Below, in pieces: positions 52,984-62,400 of a stretch of DNA of 64,000 nucleotides. Within the stretch, counting starts at the first letter, position 1, and the number at the start of each line of letters is the position of its first letter. The notes beneath the pieces were generated by a model. It was not told where the DNA came from. It made no database searches and saw nothing but the letters and a program-made list of their open reading frames with translations. The translations under genes were made by a program, and so were the position numbers. This DNA comes from JAHEDH01 sp963745865 (GTDB lineage: Bacteria; Actinomycetota; Acidimicrobiia; Spongiisociales; ZC4RG35), in assembly GCA_963745865.1 (NCBI GenBank), contig CAVUYZ010000008.1, positions 55,518 to 119,517 of the forward strand. Reading direction: 5' to 3'.

Positions 52984-54477
52984 GCCGAGCGCCTCCTCGG
53001 CAGCATCGAGTCGTTGCGAGGACCGCAGCACAGGCGCGAACACATCGCCCTTTTCGGACAGCCTTCGACCGATGTTCCTGATCGTGATGTCACCGTTGTG
53101 GAGTTCGGCGACTTCGTCCCAATCGATAGGCGCTGACACAGGTGCTCCCGGCCGTGGCCGGACCGAATAGACCGAGGCGATCGTCTGACCGGACGCATTG
53201 CGATTGGCATCGACGAACACCTTCCCGGCGCGGTTTGGGATCTTCCAGTCGACGGTGATGTCTGCCGGGTTCGCTTTCGCCATGAGGTCACCGACCGCCG
53301 CGACGAATCGACGGACGCGGGCGTAATCGTGAGCGCCCCTCGCCAGAGGCACGTAGACGTGCATCCCCGTGGAACCTGACAGCTTGGGATAGCCATCGAG
53401 ACCGAGGGCATCGAGCATCGTCTTCACCATCGATGTCGCAGTGACCACCTGATCCCATTGGGAGCCGGCGGCGGGATCCAGGTCGAAGATCGCGTAGTCG
53501 GGATGGTCGAGATCTGCCACGCGACTGTGGAATGGGTGGACCTCGATGCATCCCATGTTGGCGAACCACATCAGCGACGGCCGATCCTCGGCGAGCAGGA
53601 AGTCGATCTCGCCCCCCATCGACTCGGAGTCGACGGTTCCGGTTCGCATCCACTCCGGCTGATGGCCGGGCGCCCGCTTCTCATAGAACGACGGACCGTC
53701 GATGCCGTCCGGGTATCTCGACATCGAGATCGGCCGGCCTTCGAGATGGGGCAGCAACACCTCGGCCACGCCTGCGTAGAACTCGATCACGTCACCCTTC
53801 GTCGTCCCATCAGGGAAGAACGGCTTGTCGATGTTCGACAGTCGCACGGTGTGGCTCATCGCCTGCGGTACCCATCGATCGCCATCGGCGAACACGGTCA
53901 CCGGTGTGAGATCCACCGGACCGGAGCCGAGCCTCCGCCCCGTCACCCCAACCTCCCCGGAGGGTGGCATGAGCCCGTCGAGGATCAACACCACATCCAT
54001 CCCGAGCATCTGACTTGCCAGCGACAGCCCCGACAGGTCAGGGAGTCGGGTCGCTTCGACTCGGGTCCGAAACGGCGAGACCTGTTCGATGGTGAAGTGC
54101 TCCTGAGCGAATTGGAGAACGGCCCGACATCGCTCCAGCGAGGCGGGAACGCCGCCGACCGACGCCCAGTCCAGAATCGGCACGAATGGACGGTCCGGCT
54201 CGAGCAGCGCGAGATCTCCAAGCGTGCCGAACCCATCCGTCCCGGTCAGGATCGCCAGTGTCCCTTCACCGTCGACACCATTCATCAGGGACTCGAACTC
54301 GGTGATCGGGTCGTCAGTCGTGGGCGACGGGAGCACGACCGCCACTATCGATCCCGGGGCGATGTTGAGCGCATCGCCGAGCGTTCCGCCACGGGTCCAG
54401 CCCTCGGCCGAAGGTTCGCCTCCGGCCGCCTCGACCGGGCCGTCGAACGGCGTGATGGTGGTACCGAGTCGCAGCAT
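52978..54477 (-). CDS. LigD-type DNA primase-polymerase domain protein with an unrecognised N-terminal domain
   Basis: About 499 aa. The C-terminal 290 residues are a NHEJ polymerase (LigD PolDom): HTVRLSNIDKPFFPDGTTKG, HLEGRPISMSRYPDGIDGPS, FYEKRAPGHQPEWMRT, MWFANMGCIEVHPFHSRVAD, YAIFDLDPAAGSQWDQV (catalytic DxD), YPKLSGSTGMHVYVPLARGA and NRNASGQTIASVYSVRPRPG. It would add ribo- or deoxynucleotides at DNA ends. The N-terminal 210 residues (LRLGTTITPFDGPVEAAGGE, GSIVAVVLPSPTTDDPITEF, QMLGMDVVLILDGLMPPSGE) match nothing I know; no ligase or nuclease motif is there. No ku gene is visible. ATG at 54477 avoids overlap with the divergent gene. Confidence 0.87.
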   Translation of the reverse strand: MLRLGTTITPFDGPVEAAGGEPSAEGWTRGGTLGDALNIAPGSIVAVVLPSPTTDDPITEFESLMNGVDGEGTLAILTGTDGFGTLGDLALLEPDRPFVPILDWASVGGVPASLERCRAVLQFAQEHFTIEQVSPFRTRVEATRLPDLSGLSLASQMLGMDVVLILDGLMPPSGEVGVTGRRLGSGPVDLTPVTVFADGDRWVPQAMSHTVRLSNIDKPFFPDGTTKGDVIEFYAGVAEVLLPHLEGRPISMSRYPDGIDGPSFYEKRAPGHQPEWMRTGTVDSESMGGEIDFLLAEDRPSLMWFANMGCIEVHPFHSRVADLDHPDYAIFDLDPAAGSQWDQVVTATSMVKTMLDALGLDGYPKLSGSTGMHVYVPLARGAHDYARVRRFVAAVGDLMAKANPADITVDWKIPNRAGKVFVDANRNASGQTIASVYSVRPRPGAPVSAPIDWDEVAELHNGDITIRNIGRRLSEKGDVFAPVLRSSQRLDAAEEALGL

Positions 54478-54640
54478 GGGAAGCCACGATACGCTCGCCT
54501 CGAGCCCCGAAACCGCTTCGGTTGTGGCGACTGGCGCCGACAATATGTAGATGACGGCCCCGATATCGCGCGGGGCGGGCTCACCCGCCCGGACAGCAGC
54601 CGGGAGCGCGACATGACGCTTCCGGTCAATCGTCGCGGAA

Positions 54641-55591
54641 TTGGGCCTGGGTCTCGCAGCCGGCATTCCGCTCCTGATACGCGGACTGATCGAGCTCGCC
54701 CGTCGACCCCTGGTCACCGGGGAGATCACAGGTCCCGCACTCCACGGCACGCGATTGGTTCTGGATGCCGGCGAACTCGGCGAAGTACACGTCCGTCATG
54801 TTCGTGGTCGCGCCGAATGGTCGATCGTTCTCGTCCACGGGTGGTCGGGATGTGCCGATGTGACATGGCACGCCGTGATTCCCCGGCTCTCAGGGGGACC
54901 GTCGGTCTACGCCATCGACCTCCCTGGACATGGCGAGGCTCCGCTCGGTGACGGTTTCGACCTCGAGGATGCTGCCCGGCGGATCGGGGCGGTGGTGGAT
55001 TGGGCTGCCCTCGACGGGCCGGTCGCCCTCGTCGGTTTCTCGATGGGTGGCGCGGCCTGTCTCACTGGCTTCTCTCTTGGCCTCCTCGATGGGGTCGACC
55101 GCTATTTAGCCGTCGCCACTGCCGACCGTTTCGCTGTGCCGGCAGTCAGTCTGAAACTGTGGGCAGCCCGGATCTTCGGCGCAGGGGATCGTTCTCCGTT
55201 CATTCTTCGCGATACGTGGAGGCGGGCGCGGATCAGCAAGCGTGAGATGGTCGCATGGATCTTCCGACATCGGCCGAGTCGACGCGTCCTGAATCAGTCG
55301 GCGGCCGCTCTGACCCACTTCGATCTCTCGAACGCACCGCTGACACTGCCCGCCCGATCCGCATGGATCGTGGCGGAGGCTGACGACGTGATTCCCCTCG
55401 AGGAGCAGCTCGCGAGCGCCGAGCGCCACCGTATCCCGGTGATTCACCTCGATGCCAGCCATGCCGTGACGTTGGAACATCCGGTCGACCTCGCAAGACT
55501 GCTGATGATCAAGCCGAGACGACGCTCGATCGAACGTCACCGTCCGGCGACACACTCACTGTCCGAGCGGGAGTTCCAGACGGAATACTGA
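54641..55591 (+). CDS. Alpha/beta hydrolase, membrane-anchored
   Basis: About 316 aa. A short N-terminal hydrophobic stretch (LAAGIPLLIRGLIELA) may anchor it. Core motifs: WSIVLVHGWSGCADVTWHAV, SVYAIDLPGHGEAPLGDGFD, PVALVGFSMGGAACLTGFSL (nucleophile Ser), SAWIVAEADDVIPLEEQLAS and VIHLDASHAVTLEHPVDLAR (His). Substrate unknown. The start (TTG 54641) is uncertain; no clear Shine-Dalgarno is seen. The 3' end overlaps the convergent kinase gene by 36 bp. Confidence 0.8.
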   Translation: MGLGLAAGIPLLIRGLIELARRPLVTGEITGPALHGTRLVLDAGELGEVHVRHVRGRAEWSIVLVHGWSGCADVTWHAVIPRLSGGPSVYAIDLPGHGEAPLGDGFDLEDAARRIGAVVDWAALDGPVALVGFSMGGAACLTGFSLGLLDGVDRYLAVATADRFAVPAVSLKLWAARIFGAGDRSPFILRDTWRRARISKREMVAWIFRHRPSRRVLNQSAAALTHFDLSNAPLTLPARSAWIVAEADDVIPLEEQLASAERHRIPVIHLDASHAVTLEHPVDLARLLMIKPRRRSIERHRPATHSLSEREFQTEY

Positions 55592-56758
55592 CTCACCTGG
55601 TTCACTGTGATAGCTCAGTCGGCCGGACATCAGCTCTGCAAGCGTCCTCGACACAAAGAGGCCGAGTCCGATCGAGCCGGACTGGCTCCGGGGTCCACCT
55701 CCCCGCTCATAGGCCCCGAAGAGCCGCCCGACGATCTCCTCGGGAATCCCCGGTCCGTCGTCGATCACCTCCACGATGCCATGCGACGGGTTCGACGCGA
55801 TTCGGATCTCGATCTGCGACCCTCCGTACCGGAAGGCGTTGGTGAGCAGATTCCGAAGGATCTGTCGAACCCGAATCGGGTCTGCGAAAACGGTTCCCGA
55901 TCCGGAAATCCGGGGAGTGGCTCGCTCCGGATCAAGTGCCACGAACTCTCGAACCACTGCCTCCGCTTGACTCCGAAGGTCAACGACACCGGGATAGATG
56001 GTGACCTGTTTGATCTCCGATCTCGCCGCCACGAGGAGGTCCTCGACGATGTTGGCCACCTCGATCGCCTGACCGTGCGCCAGTTCCGCGAACTCTCCCA
56101 GCTCGGGCTCCACGTGATCGGCCAAGCGCCGCTTCAGCTCGGCGGCAAATCCCACGACTGCAGCGAGGGGGGTTCGGATCTCGTGACTGACCGAGGCGAC
56201 GAGCTGGTCCTTGGAGTCGATCATCTCCTGGTGCGCTTGCCGCTGGGAGGCAGCGATGCCGGCGACGAGCAACCCCGTTCCGGTGATGACTGCGATCCGT
56301 CCCCACAGGACAGCTGCGGGAAGCTCTCCACCGGAGATCGACAACTGTTGTGGCATTCGCTCACTTCCGGCCAGGCCGACGGCGAGGTAGCTCAGACCCA
56401 TCACTGTCGGATATACGTACGACGCGGCGCCCTTCAGGGCGAGCGCATAGACGGGAGAGATCATGAACATCCACAACGAGAAGAAGGCGGCGGCGCCTCC
56501 CGAGAGCACCAGCAATGCAATCGTGATGATCGGAAGCGCCCAGGCGCGGATCCTGACAGATCTCGTCGAGCGCCATCCCGCCATACCTGCAACACCGAGC
56601 GCGAATGTCACACCGATCAACCCCCACTCGAGAGGCTGGGTCTCGGGTTCGACAAGAAGCAGCGCAGCACCGTGAATTGCGAGAAATGCGGGGACGAATG
56701 GTTCGACGAGCGTGTGCCACGACCCCGCTCCACTCGCCCCGAATGGGCCACTATCCAT
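55556..56758 (-). CDS. Membrane sensor histidine kinase
   Basis: 400 aa: an N-terminal membrane region of about six helices (residues 20-180), then a HisKA dimerisation helix with the phospho-acceptor in LVASVSHEIRTPLAAVVGFA, and a HATPase domain with VRQILRNLLTNAFRYGGSQI (N box), VIDDGPGIPEEIVGRLFGAY (G1) and QSGSIGLGLFVSRTLAELMS (G2). It is an orphan kinase with no adjacent response regulator. ATG at 56758 fits; the open frame extends upstream only as antisense of the next gene. Confidence 0.9.
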   Translation of the reverse strand: MDSGPFGASGAGSWHTLVEPFVPAFLAIHGAALLLVEPETQPLEWGLIGVTFALGVAGMAGWRSTRSVRIRAWALPIITIALLVLSGGAAAFFSLWMFMISPVYALALKGAASYVYPTVMGLSYLAVGLAGSERMPQQLSISGGELPAAVLWGRIAVITGTGLLVAGIAASQRQAHQEMIDSKDQLVASVSHEIRTPLAAVVGFAAELKRRLADHVEPELGEFAELAHGQAIEVANIVEDLLVAARSEIKQVTIYPGVVDLRSQAEAVVREFVALDPERATPRISGSGTVFADPIRVRQILRNLLTNAFRYGGSQIEIRIASNPSHGIVEVIDDGPGIPEEIVGRLFGAYERGGGPRSQSGSIGLGLFVSRTLAELMSGRLSYHSEPGESVFRLELPLGQ

Positions 56759-56866
56759 GGTCCCACACACTACGTCGACAGGTTCGGCTGGCAAGGAGGG
56801 CTGGACCCGAAACGATGTGACTTGTAGCCGCAGCGGGCCGAGCCGGTGTGCCGTAGCGTCGCGGGC

Positions 56867-58205
56867 ATGGGCACAGGAACAGGGACAGAGACCCGGGTGC
56901 TGGTCCTCGGCGCAGCGGGGCGCGACTTTCACAACTTCAACGTCATGTACCGAAGCGACGTCAACCACCGCGTCGTCGCTTTCACGGCGACGCAGATCCC
57001 CGATATCGCCGACCGCGTCTACCCAGGCGAGTTGGCGGGTCCCCGCTACCCCGACGGAATTCCGATCGTGGCAGAGAGCCAATTGGAGCGAATCATCGCA
57101 GACCAGCAGGTCGACCTGGTGATGTTCGCGTACTCCGACGTGAGCCACGAGCACGTCATGCATCTCGCCGCACGATCCAATGCCGCAGGTGCGGCCTTCC
57201 TGCTCGCCGGTGATGAGACCATGCTCTCATCCTCGAAGCCGGTGATTTCTGTGACTGCCGCTCGAACGGGCTCGGGGAAGAGTCAGACATCCCGAAAGAT
57301 CCGGTCGATCGTGGCCGAGTCGGGGAGGCTGGCGGCGGCCATCAGGCACCCGATGCCGTACGGAAACCTGGTCCGGCAGCGAGTGCAGCGGTTCGACAGC
57401 TTCGCAGACCTCCTCGACGCAGACGTGACGATCGAGGAACGCGAGGAATACGAGCCGTACCTTCTCGAGGGGGCCGTCGTGTTCGCTGGAGCCGACTACC
57501 AAGCCATCCTCGATCGTGCCCAGAACGAGGCCGACGTGATCCTGTGGGACGGTGGGAACAACGACACACCGTTCATCCGACCGGACCTCGACATCTGCGT
57601 CCTCGACCCACATCGCGTGGGCCACGAGCTCTCCTATTGGCCCGGTGAGGCCAATCTCCGGAGGGCGGGGGTCATCGTCATCAACAAGGTCGATTCCGCC
57701 TCGAGCGAGGATCTCGAACTGATCCGCGCGAACATCGAGCAAACCAACCCCGATGCGACCGTCGTCGAGGCCGCCTCCACGATCCGAGTCGACGACCCCG
57801 ATGCGATCGCGGGAAAACGGGTACTCGTGGTCGAGGACGGGCCGACGACCACCCACGGTCAGATGCCGTTCGGCGCCGGTTTCGTGGCTGCACAGCGATT
57901 CGGCGCCTCCGAGATCATCGACCCGCGCCCATTCGCACGCGGTTCGCTTGTCGACGTATTCGAGCGCTGGCCGCATCTCGAGCGGGTTCTTCCGGCCATG
58001 GGGTACGGGGACGATCAGCGGCGCGATCTGGCAGCGACCATCGAAGAGTGCCGCAGGAGCCGCCGACGTCGTGATCATCGGGACGCCGATCGATCTGGCC
58101 GGACTCCTCGATCTCGAGATCCCGTCGGTGAGGGTCTACTACGACCTCGAGGAGCTGACTTCGCCGACCTTGCGGGACCTGGTGACGGCCCTTCTCGACG
58201 GATGA
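56867..58205 (+). CDS. Cyclic 2,3-diphosphoglycerate synthetase-like P-loop protein (3' frameshift)
   Basis: About 446 codons: VLVLGAAGRDFHNFNVMYRS, TATQIPDIADRVYPGELAGP, LVMFAYSDVSHEHVMHLAAR, VTAARTGSGKSQTSRKIRSI (P-loop), ILWDGGNNDTPFIRPDLDIC, VIVINKVDSASSEDLELIRA (NKxD) and MPFGAGFVAAQRFGASEIID. This matches the cyclic 2,3-diphosphoglycerate synthetase family of methanogens, also present in some bacteria. The frame breaks near 58045 and the tail continues in another frame (VVIIGTPIDLAGLLDLEIPS, RVYYDLEELTSPTLRDLV). The substrate in bacteria is not settled. Start ATG 56867. Confidence 0.85.
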
Positions 58206-58230
58206 GCATTCGTCGAATCACCGTCCGCGC

Positions 58231-58730
58231 TCAGGGGAATGCCGTCGTCATTCGGCGAGTCTCGGTGAGCACCCAATAGCGGAGTTCGCGCGTCGACATC
58301 CTCAGCAAGCTCGCTGCTGTGGCGGTAGGCAGCAGAGAGCGCCGGGAACGGGTTGATCTGGGTGCCATTGCGATGCAGTTCGAAATGGGTGTGCGGGCTG
58401 CCGCCTCGGCGTTACCGGAGTCACCTGTGGGCAAGGGCTGACGGTTCATGGATAGGAGCAGGAAGCGGATCGGGGATGACCGCTTCGACCGCAACTCCGA
58501 CCGGCAGGTCCGCGATCCTGAGGGGGTTCGATGGCGGTCACCGTGCCTTCGATTCGCGGCGCGAGGCTCGTCCGGTCGGAAGCTGTGACGATCACGCGGC
58601 ACGATTCCAAGGGATCCGGGTGGGGTCGGATCGCCCGTCCCTGGTGCCGTCGCGGAACCGGGGAGCAGCGCGGCGACCGCCATCGCCGCGATCAATTTCT
58701 GTAAAGGGTGGGTGTGCGTCGTCATGGCGA
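58231..58730 (-). pseudogene. M23 (LytM-type) peptidase remnant
   Basis: One minus-strand frame reads GGSPHTHFELHRNGTQINPF then PALSAAYRHSSELAEDVD, the C-terminal zinc motif HxHFE of M23 endopeptidases. The upstream part has a hydrophobic start, LQKLIAAMAVAALLPGSA, like a signal peptide, but the rest of the catalytic domain (the HxxxD motif) is missing or scrambled over frames. It is either a decayed gene or a deletion derivative. Confidence 0.5.
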
Positions 58731-58995
58731 GGGACATTCGGGTAGGCATTTGTTCGGCGGAGTCCGAACCGCTGGGCTGGCGATCAAGATGCCGTGATAC
58801 AGATTCTTCGTCGCGATCGCCGGCCATGCCATTTCGATGTTTCGCGGACTCGTTGAGGCGGAAGGGACGAACTGGGCATCGTGTCGGGCGTCCGTCGGGA
58901 GCATGCGCACAGAAGTGAGAATTCCCGGCGCTCGGCGTCGATCTTGCTCACGGGCTCCGGTACATTCCTTGAGCGACGAGGGTGGAAGGTGGATC

Positions 58996-59478
58996 ATGAA
59001 GCGGCCGACAGTCAGGATCTCGATCGGTGTGGCACTGCTATTGCTGGTTGTGAGCGCGTGCGGCGGCGACGAGGCGACGCCCTCCTCCACCGCCGACGGA
59101 CAGACCGCCGTCTCGTCTGCCAACGACGATGCAGGCGATGCCCTCAACGACGCACTGGGAGGTGGCGGAGGCGGGATGTTGATCGTCGACGGTGAAGAGA
59201 TCGAGATCACGAGCGCAACGTGCGTCCTGGATGACGGGTCGTTCGATGCTGGAACCGTGTCCGACAACGGCTTCCGTGTTCTCGCCACCAAGAGCCGTCC
59301 GGAAAACGACGCCTACGCTCAGATTCTCGACGACAAGTTCGTCCAATGGTTCCAGAAGGACTCGACAGGTGACGAGGTGGAGCGCAGCGGCAACACGCTC
59401 ACTGGCGCGACGGCGACCTATATCAACAACGTCGATGATCGCGCGATCGAGGCCAGCTTCACCATCGAGTGCCCATAG
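58996..59478 (+). CDS. Secreted lipoprotein, paralogous to 36241-36846
   Basis: 160 aa. The signal ISIGVALLLLVVSACGGDE ends in the lipobox VSAC; a Ser/Thr/Asp linker and GGGGGGMLIVDG follow, then EEIEITSATCVLDDGSFDAG, QWFQKDSTGDEVERSGNTLT and GATATYINNVDDRAIEASFT with the final IECP. The pattern of two Cys and a NTLTG-ATATY strand pair is shared with the lipoprotein at 36 kb and resembles LpqH-like mycobacterial antigens. ATG at 58996 is preceded by GGAAGGTGG. Confidence 0.83.
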   Translation: MKRPTVRISIGVALLLLVVSACGGDEATPSSTADGQTAVSSANDDAGDALNDALGGGGGGMLIVDGEEIEITSATCVLDDGSFDAGTVSDNGFRVLATKSRPENDAYAQILDDKFVQWFQKDSTGDEVERSGNTLTGATATYINNVDDRAIEASFTIECP

Positions 59479-60274
59479 CCGTTGAGCCGGGCCTGCGGCC
59501 GAAGTCTCCCTGAGCGGGGGACCAACTCGGACTCGGGCTTGTGTATCCGAGATAGGAAGAGCGAATTTCGATGCTCTGCTCGGCTGTCAGAGCCGTACTT
59601 GTGTAGCTAGGTGCGTCCATGTCCAATGCTCCGATCAGCGACCGCCGTCCAGTGCCCGGCTCGTTCGCCGACCATGCGTGCCTCGAGGTGTCGGGCCTGA
59701 GCAGCACCGGCGTTCTCTTCGGCAGGACAACGAACCTCCGCTCCACCATCTGACGAGCCTCAGACCGACCGCCGCGCTCTGTTCGCTGCCGGGGACCTCG
59801 AGCCGGCCGGCCGCCTGCTCGCCGCGGCGGCCGCGGCCGAGCACAACCCGTACCGGGACCTTGCCGTCGACACCCTGGCATCTCTTCCCGCGGATCTGAG
59901 CACGCCGCCCGAGGTCGAGTTCGGAGCACTGATCGAAGAGGCGAGGACGGCGGCGAAGACATTGATCGAGTCCCGGTGATGAGCTAGATCGATCGATTCG
60001 GCGCGCTCGCCGAACGCCTTCGCGACACCTACTTGGCGAGGCGCGCTCGACATGGTCTGGGTACCGGAACACGCCCCCGGGGTCGGTGATCTAGGGGTTC
60101 CCCAGATCGCGTCCCGCACCCGTACTACCGAGGAACTCTTCGTGGGATCTATCGGCGGCAGAGTGAACCGGCTGACGAACGACGGCTCCTCTCAGGCACT
60201 ACCAGGGCCGCTCTGGTTCACAATCACCGTTCAACCCCTCGAAAGGATCCTCTGTCTGGCTACGAAGGATCCTC
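59479..60274. other. Intergenic stretch with a possible gene remnant
   Basis: One plus-strand frame, 59750-59979, reads ALFAAGDLEPAGRLLAAAAA then AEHNPYRDLAVDTLASLPAD and VEFGALIEEARTAAKTLIES before a stop; it has coding character but no start and no family I know. The following 290 bp hold nothing I can name except one copy of an imperfect 52-bp repeat (60139-60190). Confidence 0.35.
60139..60190. repeat. Imperfect 52-bp direct repeat, copy A (copy B at 60826-60876)
   Basis: About 41 of 52 positions match between 60139-60190 and 60826-60876; shared blocks are TCGGCGGC, GAGTG and CCGGCTGACGA. The copies flank the OsmC gene in the same orientation. They could be remnants of a duplication or of an insertion target. 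Confidence 0.5.
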
Positions 60275-60784
60275 ATGAGCGAGCTCATTCGTCAATCTGT
60301 GCTGGCCGCAGTCGATCACCTCTCCGAGCATTCTGAGGAAGGTCGAGTCTCGGATCCACCTGCCATCGCAGTCGTCAACGGGCTCCGCTCCACAGTGACC
60401 CTGGCGAACGGGGACGTGCTCGTGACGGACATGCCACTCGGGATCGGTGGCACAGAGACTGCGGCGTCACCTGGATCGATGTTCAGGGCGGCGGCGGCGG
60501 CCTGCCTGGCATCGATGATCGCCATCAGAGCCGCCACTGAACAGGTCGAGTTGTCCCTCCTCGAAGTGGAGATCGGGAGTGAATCCGACGATCGCGGGAT
60601 GCTGGGAGTGGACGACGCTGTCGTGGCGGCTCCGCTGTCGATTGGAGCCACTGTCCGGATCGCCTCGGACCAAGCCACACCGGACCTCCTGCGTGAGATC
60701 GTCGAGTGGGCCGATGCGCACTCTCCGGTCCTTGATACCGCACGGAGGATCGTCGACACCGGACTCGAGATCGACCTCGGGTGA
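60275..60784 (+). CDS. OsmC-family protein lacking the second cysteine
   Basis: 169 aa: STVTLANGDVLVTDMPLGIG, SPGSMFRAAAAACLASMIAI (first Cys), LEVEIGSESDDRGMLGVDD and EWADAHSPVLDTARRIVDTG. In OsmC/Ohr proteins the last block reads C-P-V; here the Cys is Ser, so the redox pair is broken. It may still bind a hydrophobic ligand. AAGGATCC lies upstream of the ATG. It is unrelated in operon context to the OsmC gene at 27939. Confidence 0.85.
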   Translation: MSELIRQSVLAAVDHLSEHSEEGRVSDPPAIAVVNGLRSTVTLANGDVLVTDMPLGIGGTETAASPGSMFRAAAAACLASMIAIRAATEQVELSLLEVEIGSESDDRGMLGVDDAVVAAPLSIGATVRIASDQATPDLLREIVEWADAHSPVLDTARRIVDTGLEIDLG

Positions 60785-60917
60785 CGCCTGGCGGGCGGGA
60801 CTCACGCGGAAGTCTCCGTGAAACCTTCCGTGGATCTTTCGGCGGCTGAGTGTGCCGGCTGACGAGTCACGGCTTCTCGAAACCTCGGCATCCCAAGCGT
60901 CCACACTGGCGAGCCAT

Positions 60918-61364
60918 TCAGGCCTGGCGGCTTCGCATCTGGATCAACCGATGCTGCCGTCGCCCGGTTGTCTGCATGTGAATGGTGGCGGGGTCGTGGG
61001 CGGCGAGGATCCGCATGTCGGACATCGCCGATGAGAGATCTCTGATGCGACGGGCCGTGTCGGCGAGTTGAGATCGATCACCGGTACCGGGCATCGTGCC
61101 GTCGGCAAGCACGGCGTCTGCGTCGTAGTGACGTCTCCGACGAGGAGAGACGCGACCATGCCTGGATCGCGAACCAGCAGCGGCATCGAGCCAGGTGTGT
61201 GGCCGGTTGTGGGCAAAAGCGTCCGGGAGGCGTCGCCGAACGGTCGAATCCGCGCTCGAAGCCAGGGATTCCTGCTAGCAGCTCGAACTCGATGGCCGCC
61301 AGCGTTCGGCCGGGAAGTCGAGGTGTGATCGAAGCCCAAGTCTCCTCCCCATCCGGCACGGGAC
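60918..61364 (-). pseudogene. Metallo-beta-lactamase-fold hydrolase, C-terminal remnant
   Basis: Two minus-strand frames together give GRTLAAIEFELLAGIPGFER, ASRTLLPTTGHTPGSMPLLV (GHTPGS motif), ASLLVGDVT, VLADGTMPGTGDRSQLADTA and MRILAAHDPATIHMQTTG (late His). The N-terminal THxHxDH metal motif is absent because the sequence begins right at the 2TM gene. It is a truncated and frameshifted lactonase-like gene. Confidence 0.6.
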
Positions 61365-61622
61365 TCAGCGGATTCGGTCGATCTCACGGTCGATACGCTC
61401 CTCACTGATCTGCCGGTCCCACCCGTACACGTGCAAGCCATGGAATGCGAGTCCCACTCCCCAGCCCACGAGTGGCCAGATCGGCCAGAAGTAGCCGGCG
61501 TCCGACCGTGCCCAGAGAAAGACGAAGTAGACCGCCATCGCCAGAAAGAACGCGAGGTTCACATGAAAATGCTGGCGAGCTCTGATTCGGTGGATGGCGT
61601 GGTCGCGTAGTTGGGTGTCCAT
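61365..61622 (-). CDS. 2TM domain protein
   Basis: 85 aa: AIHRIRARQHFHVNLAFFLA, MAVYFVFLWARSD, YFWPIWPLVGWGVGLAFHGL and the basic tail DRQISEERIDREIDRIR. Two membrane helices with His- and Arg-rich flanks match the 2TM domain often found next to LuxR/LytTR two-component genes. ATG at 61622 has AGGAG 5 nt upstream. It lies 142 bp downstream of the NarL-type regulator. Confidence 0.87.
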   Translation of the reverse strand: MDTQLRDHAIHRIRARQHFHVNLAFFLAMAVYFVFLWARSDAGYFWPIWPLVGWGVGLAFHGLHVYGWDRQISEERIDREIDRIR

Positions 61623-61764
61623 GAGATCTCCTGTGTGTTCGCTCTCGGTCGATGAGTCGATCATCTGGGTTCAGTTTCGGGGAGAGAGCAAGCTTCCACA
61701 TCCACCGATCGGTTGATCGAGGCACGCCGACTGCGGTTCGGATCTTTGGTACGGCTGAGCCCGG

Positions 61765-62400
61765 CTACAACGAGAGCACGCCCCGTTCGTAGGCGCGTGC
61801 CACCGCGGCTGCCCGATCCGACACGCCGAGCTTGTCGTAGATATGGATCAGATGCGTCTTGACGGTGGCTTCACTTATGTAGAGGCGTTCGGCGATTTCA
61901 GCGTTGGTGTTGCCGTTGGCCACTTCCCGGACGACGTCGATTTCTCTTGGAGTGAGCGCGTCGGGTGACACACTGTGCCTTCTGTCGGCGAGTCGCTTGG
62001 TGATCGGCGGAGCGAGGACGGTCTCCCCGGCCGCCGCCCGCCGAACCGCGTCCACCAGATCCTCGGTAGGCGAGTCCTTCAGCATGTACCCGGCGGCCCC
62101 TGCCTCCACGGCCCGGACGATCGCTTCGTCGGTGTCATAGGTGGTCAGCACAAGGACAGCCACACCCGGACAACGATCTCTCACATTCGCCGTTGCCTCG
62201 ACGCCATCCACTTCCGGCATCCTGAGATCCATCACCACGACGTCAGGGTGTTCTCTGACAGCGGCGGACACCGCTGCCCGCCCGTCACCGACTTCGGCGA
62301 TCACCTCGATGTCCTGTTCGGCATCGAGGAGTGCCGCCACCCCCTGTCTCACCACCGGATGGTCGTCGGCGACCACCACACGAATCATCTCGCTCGTCAT
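61765..62400 (-). CDS. NarL/FixJ-family response regulator
   Basis: 211 aa: receiver domain VVVADDHPVVRQGVAALLDA with the phospho-acceptor Asp in VVMDLRMPEVDGVEATANVR and the switch region VLVLTTYDTDEAIVRAVEAG, then a LuxR helix-turn-helix LTPREIDVVREVANGNTNAE and YISEATVKTHLIHIYDKLGV. Its ATG overlaps the sensor kinase 3' end by 4 bp (ATGA), so they are one two-component pair. Target genes are unknown; the 2TM gene downstream is a candidate. Confidence 0.93.
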   Translation of the reverse strand: MTSEMIRVVVADDHPVVRQGVAALLDAEQDIEVIAEVGDGRAAVSAAVREHPDVVVMDLRMPEVDGVEATANVRDRCPGVAVLVLTTYDTDEAIVRAVEAGAAGYMLKDSPTEDLVDAVRRAAAGETVLAPPITKRLADRRHSVSPDALTPREIDVVREVANGNTNAEIAERLYISEATVKTHLIHIYDKLGVSDRAAAVARAYERGVLSL

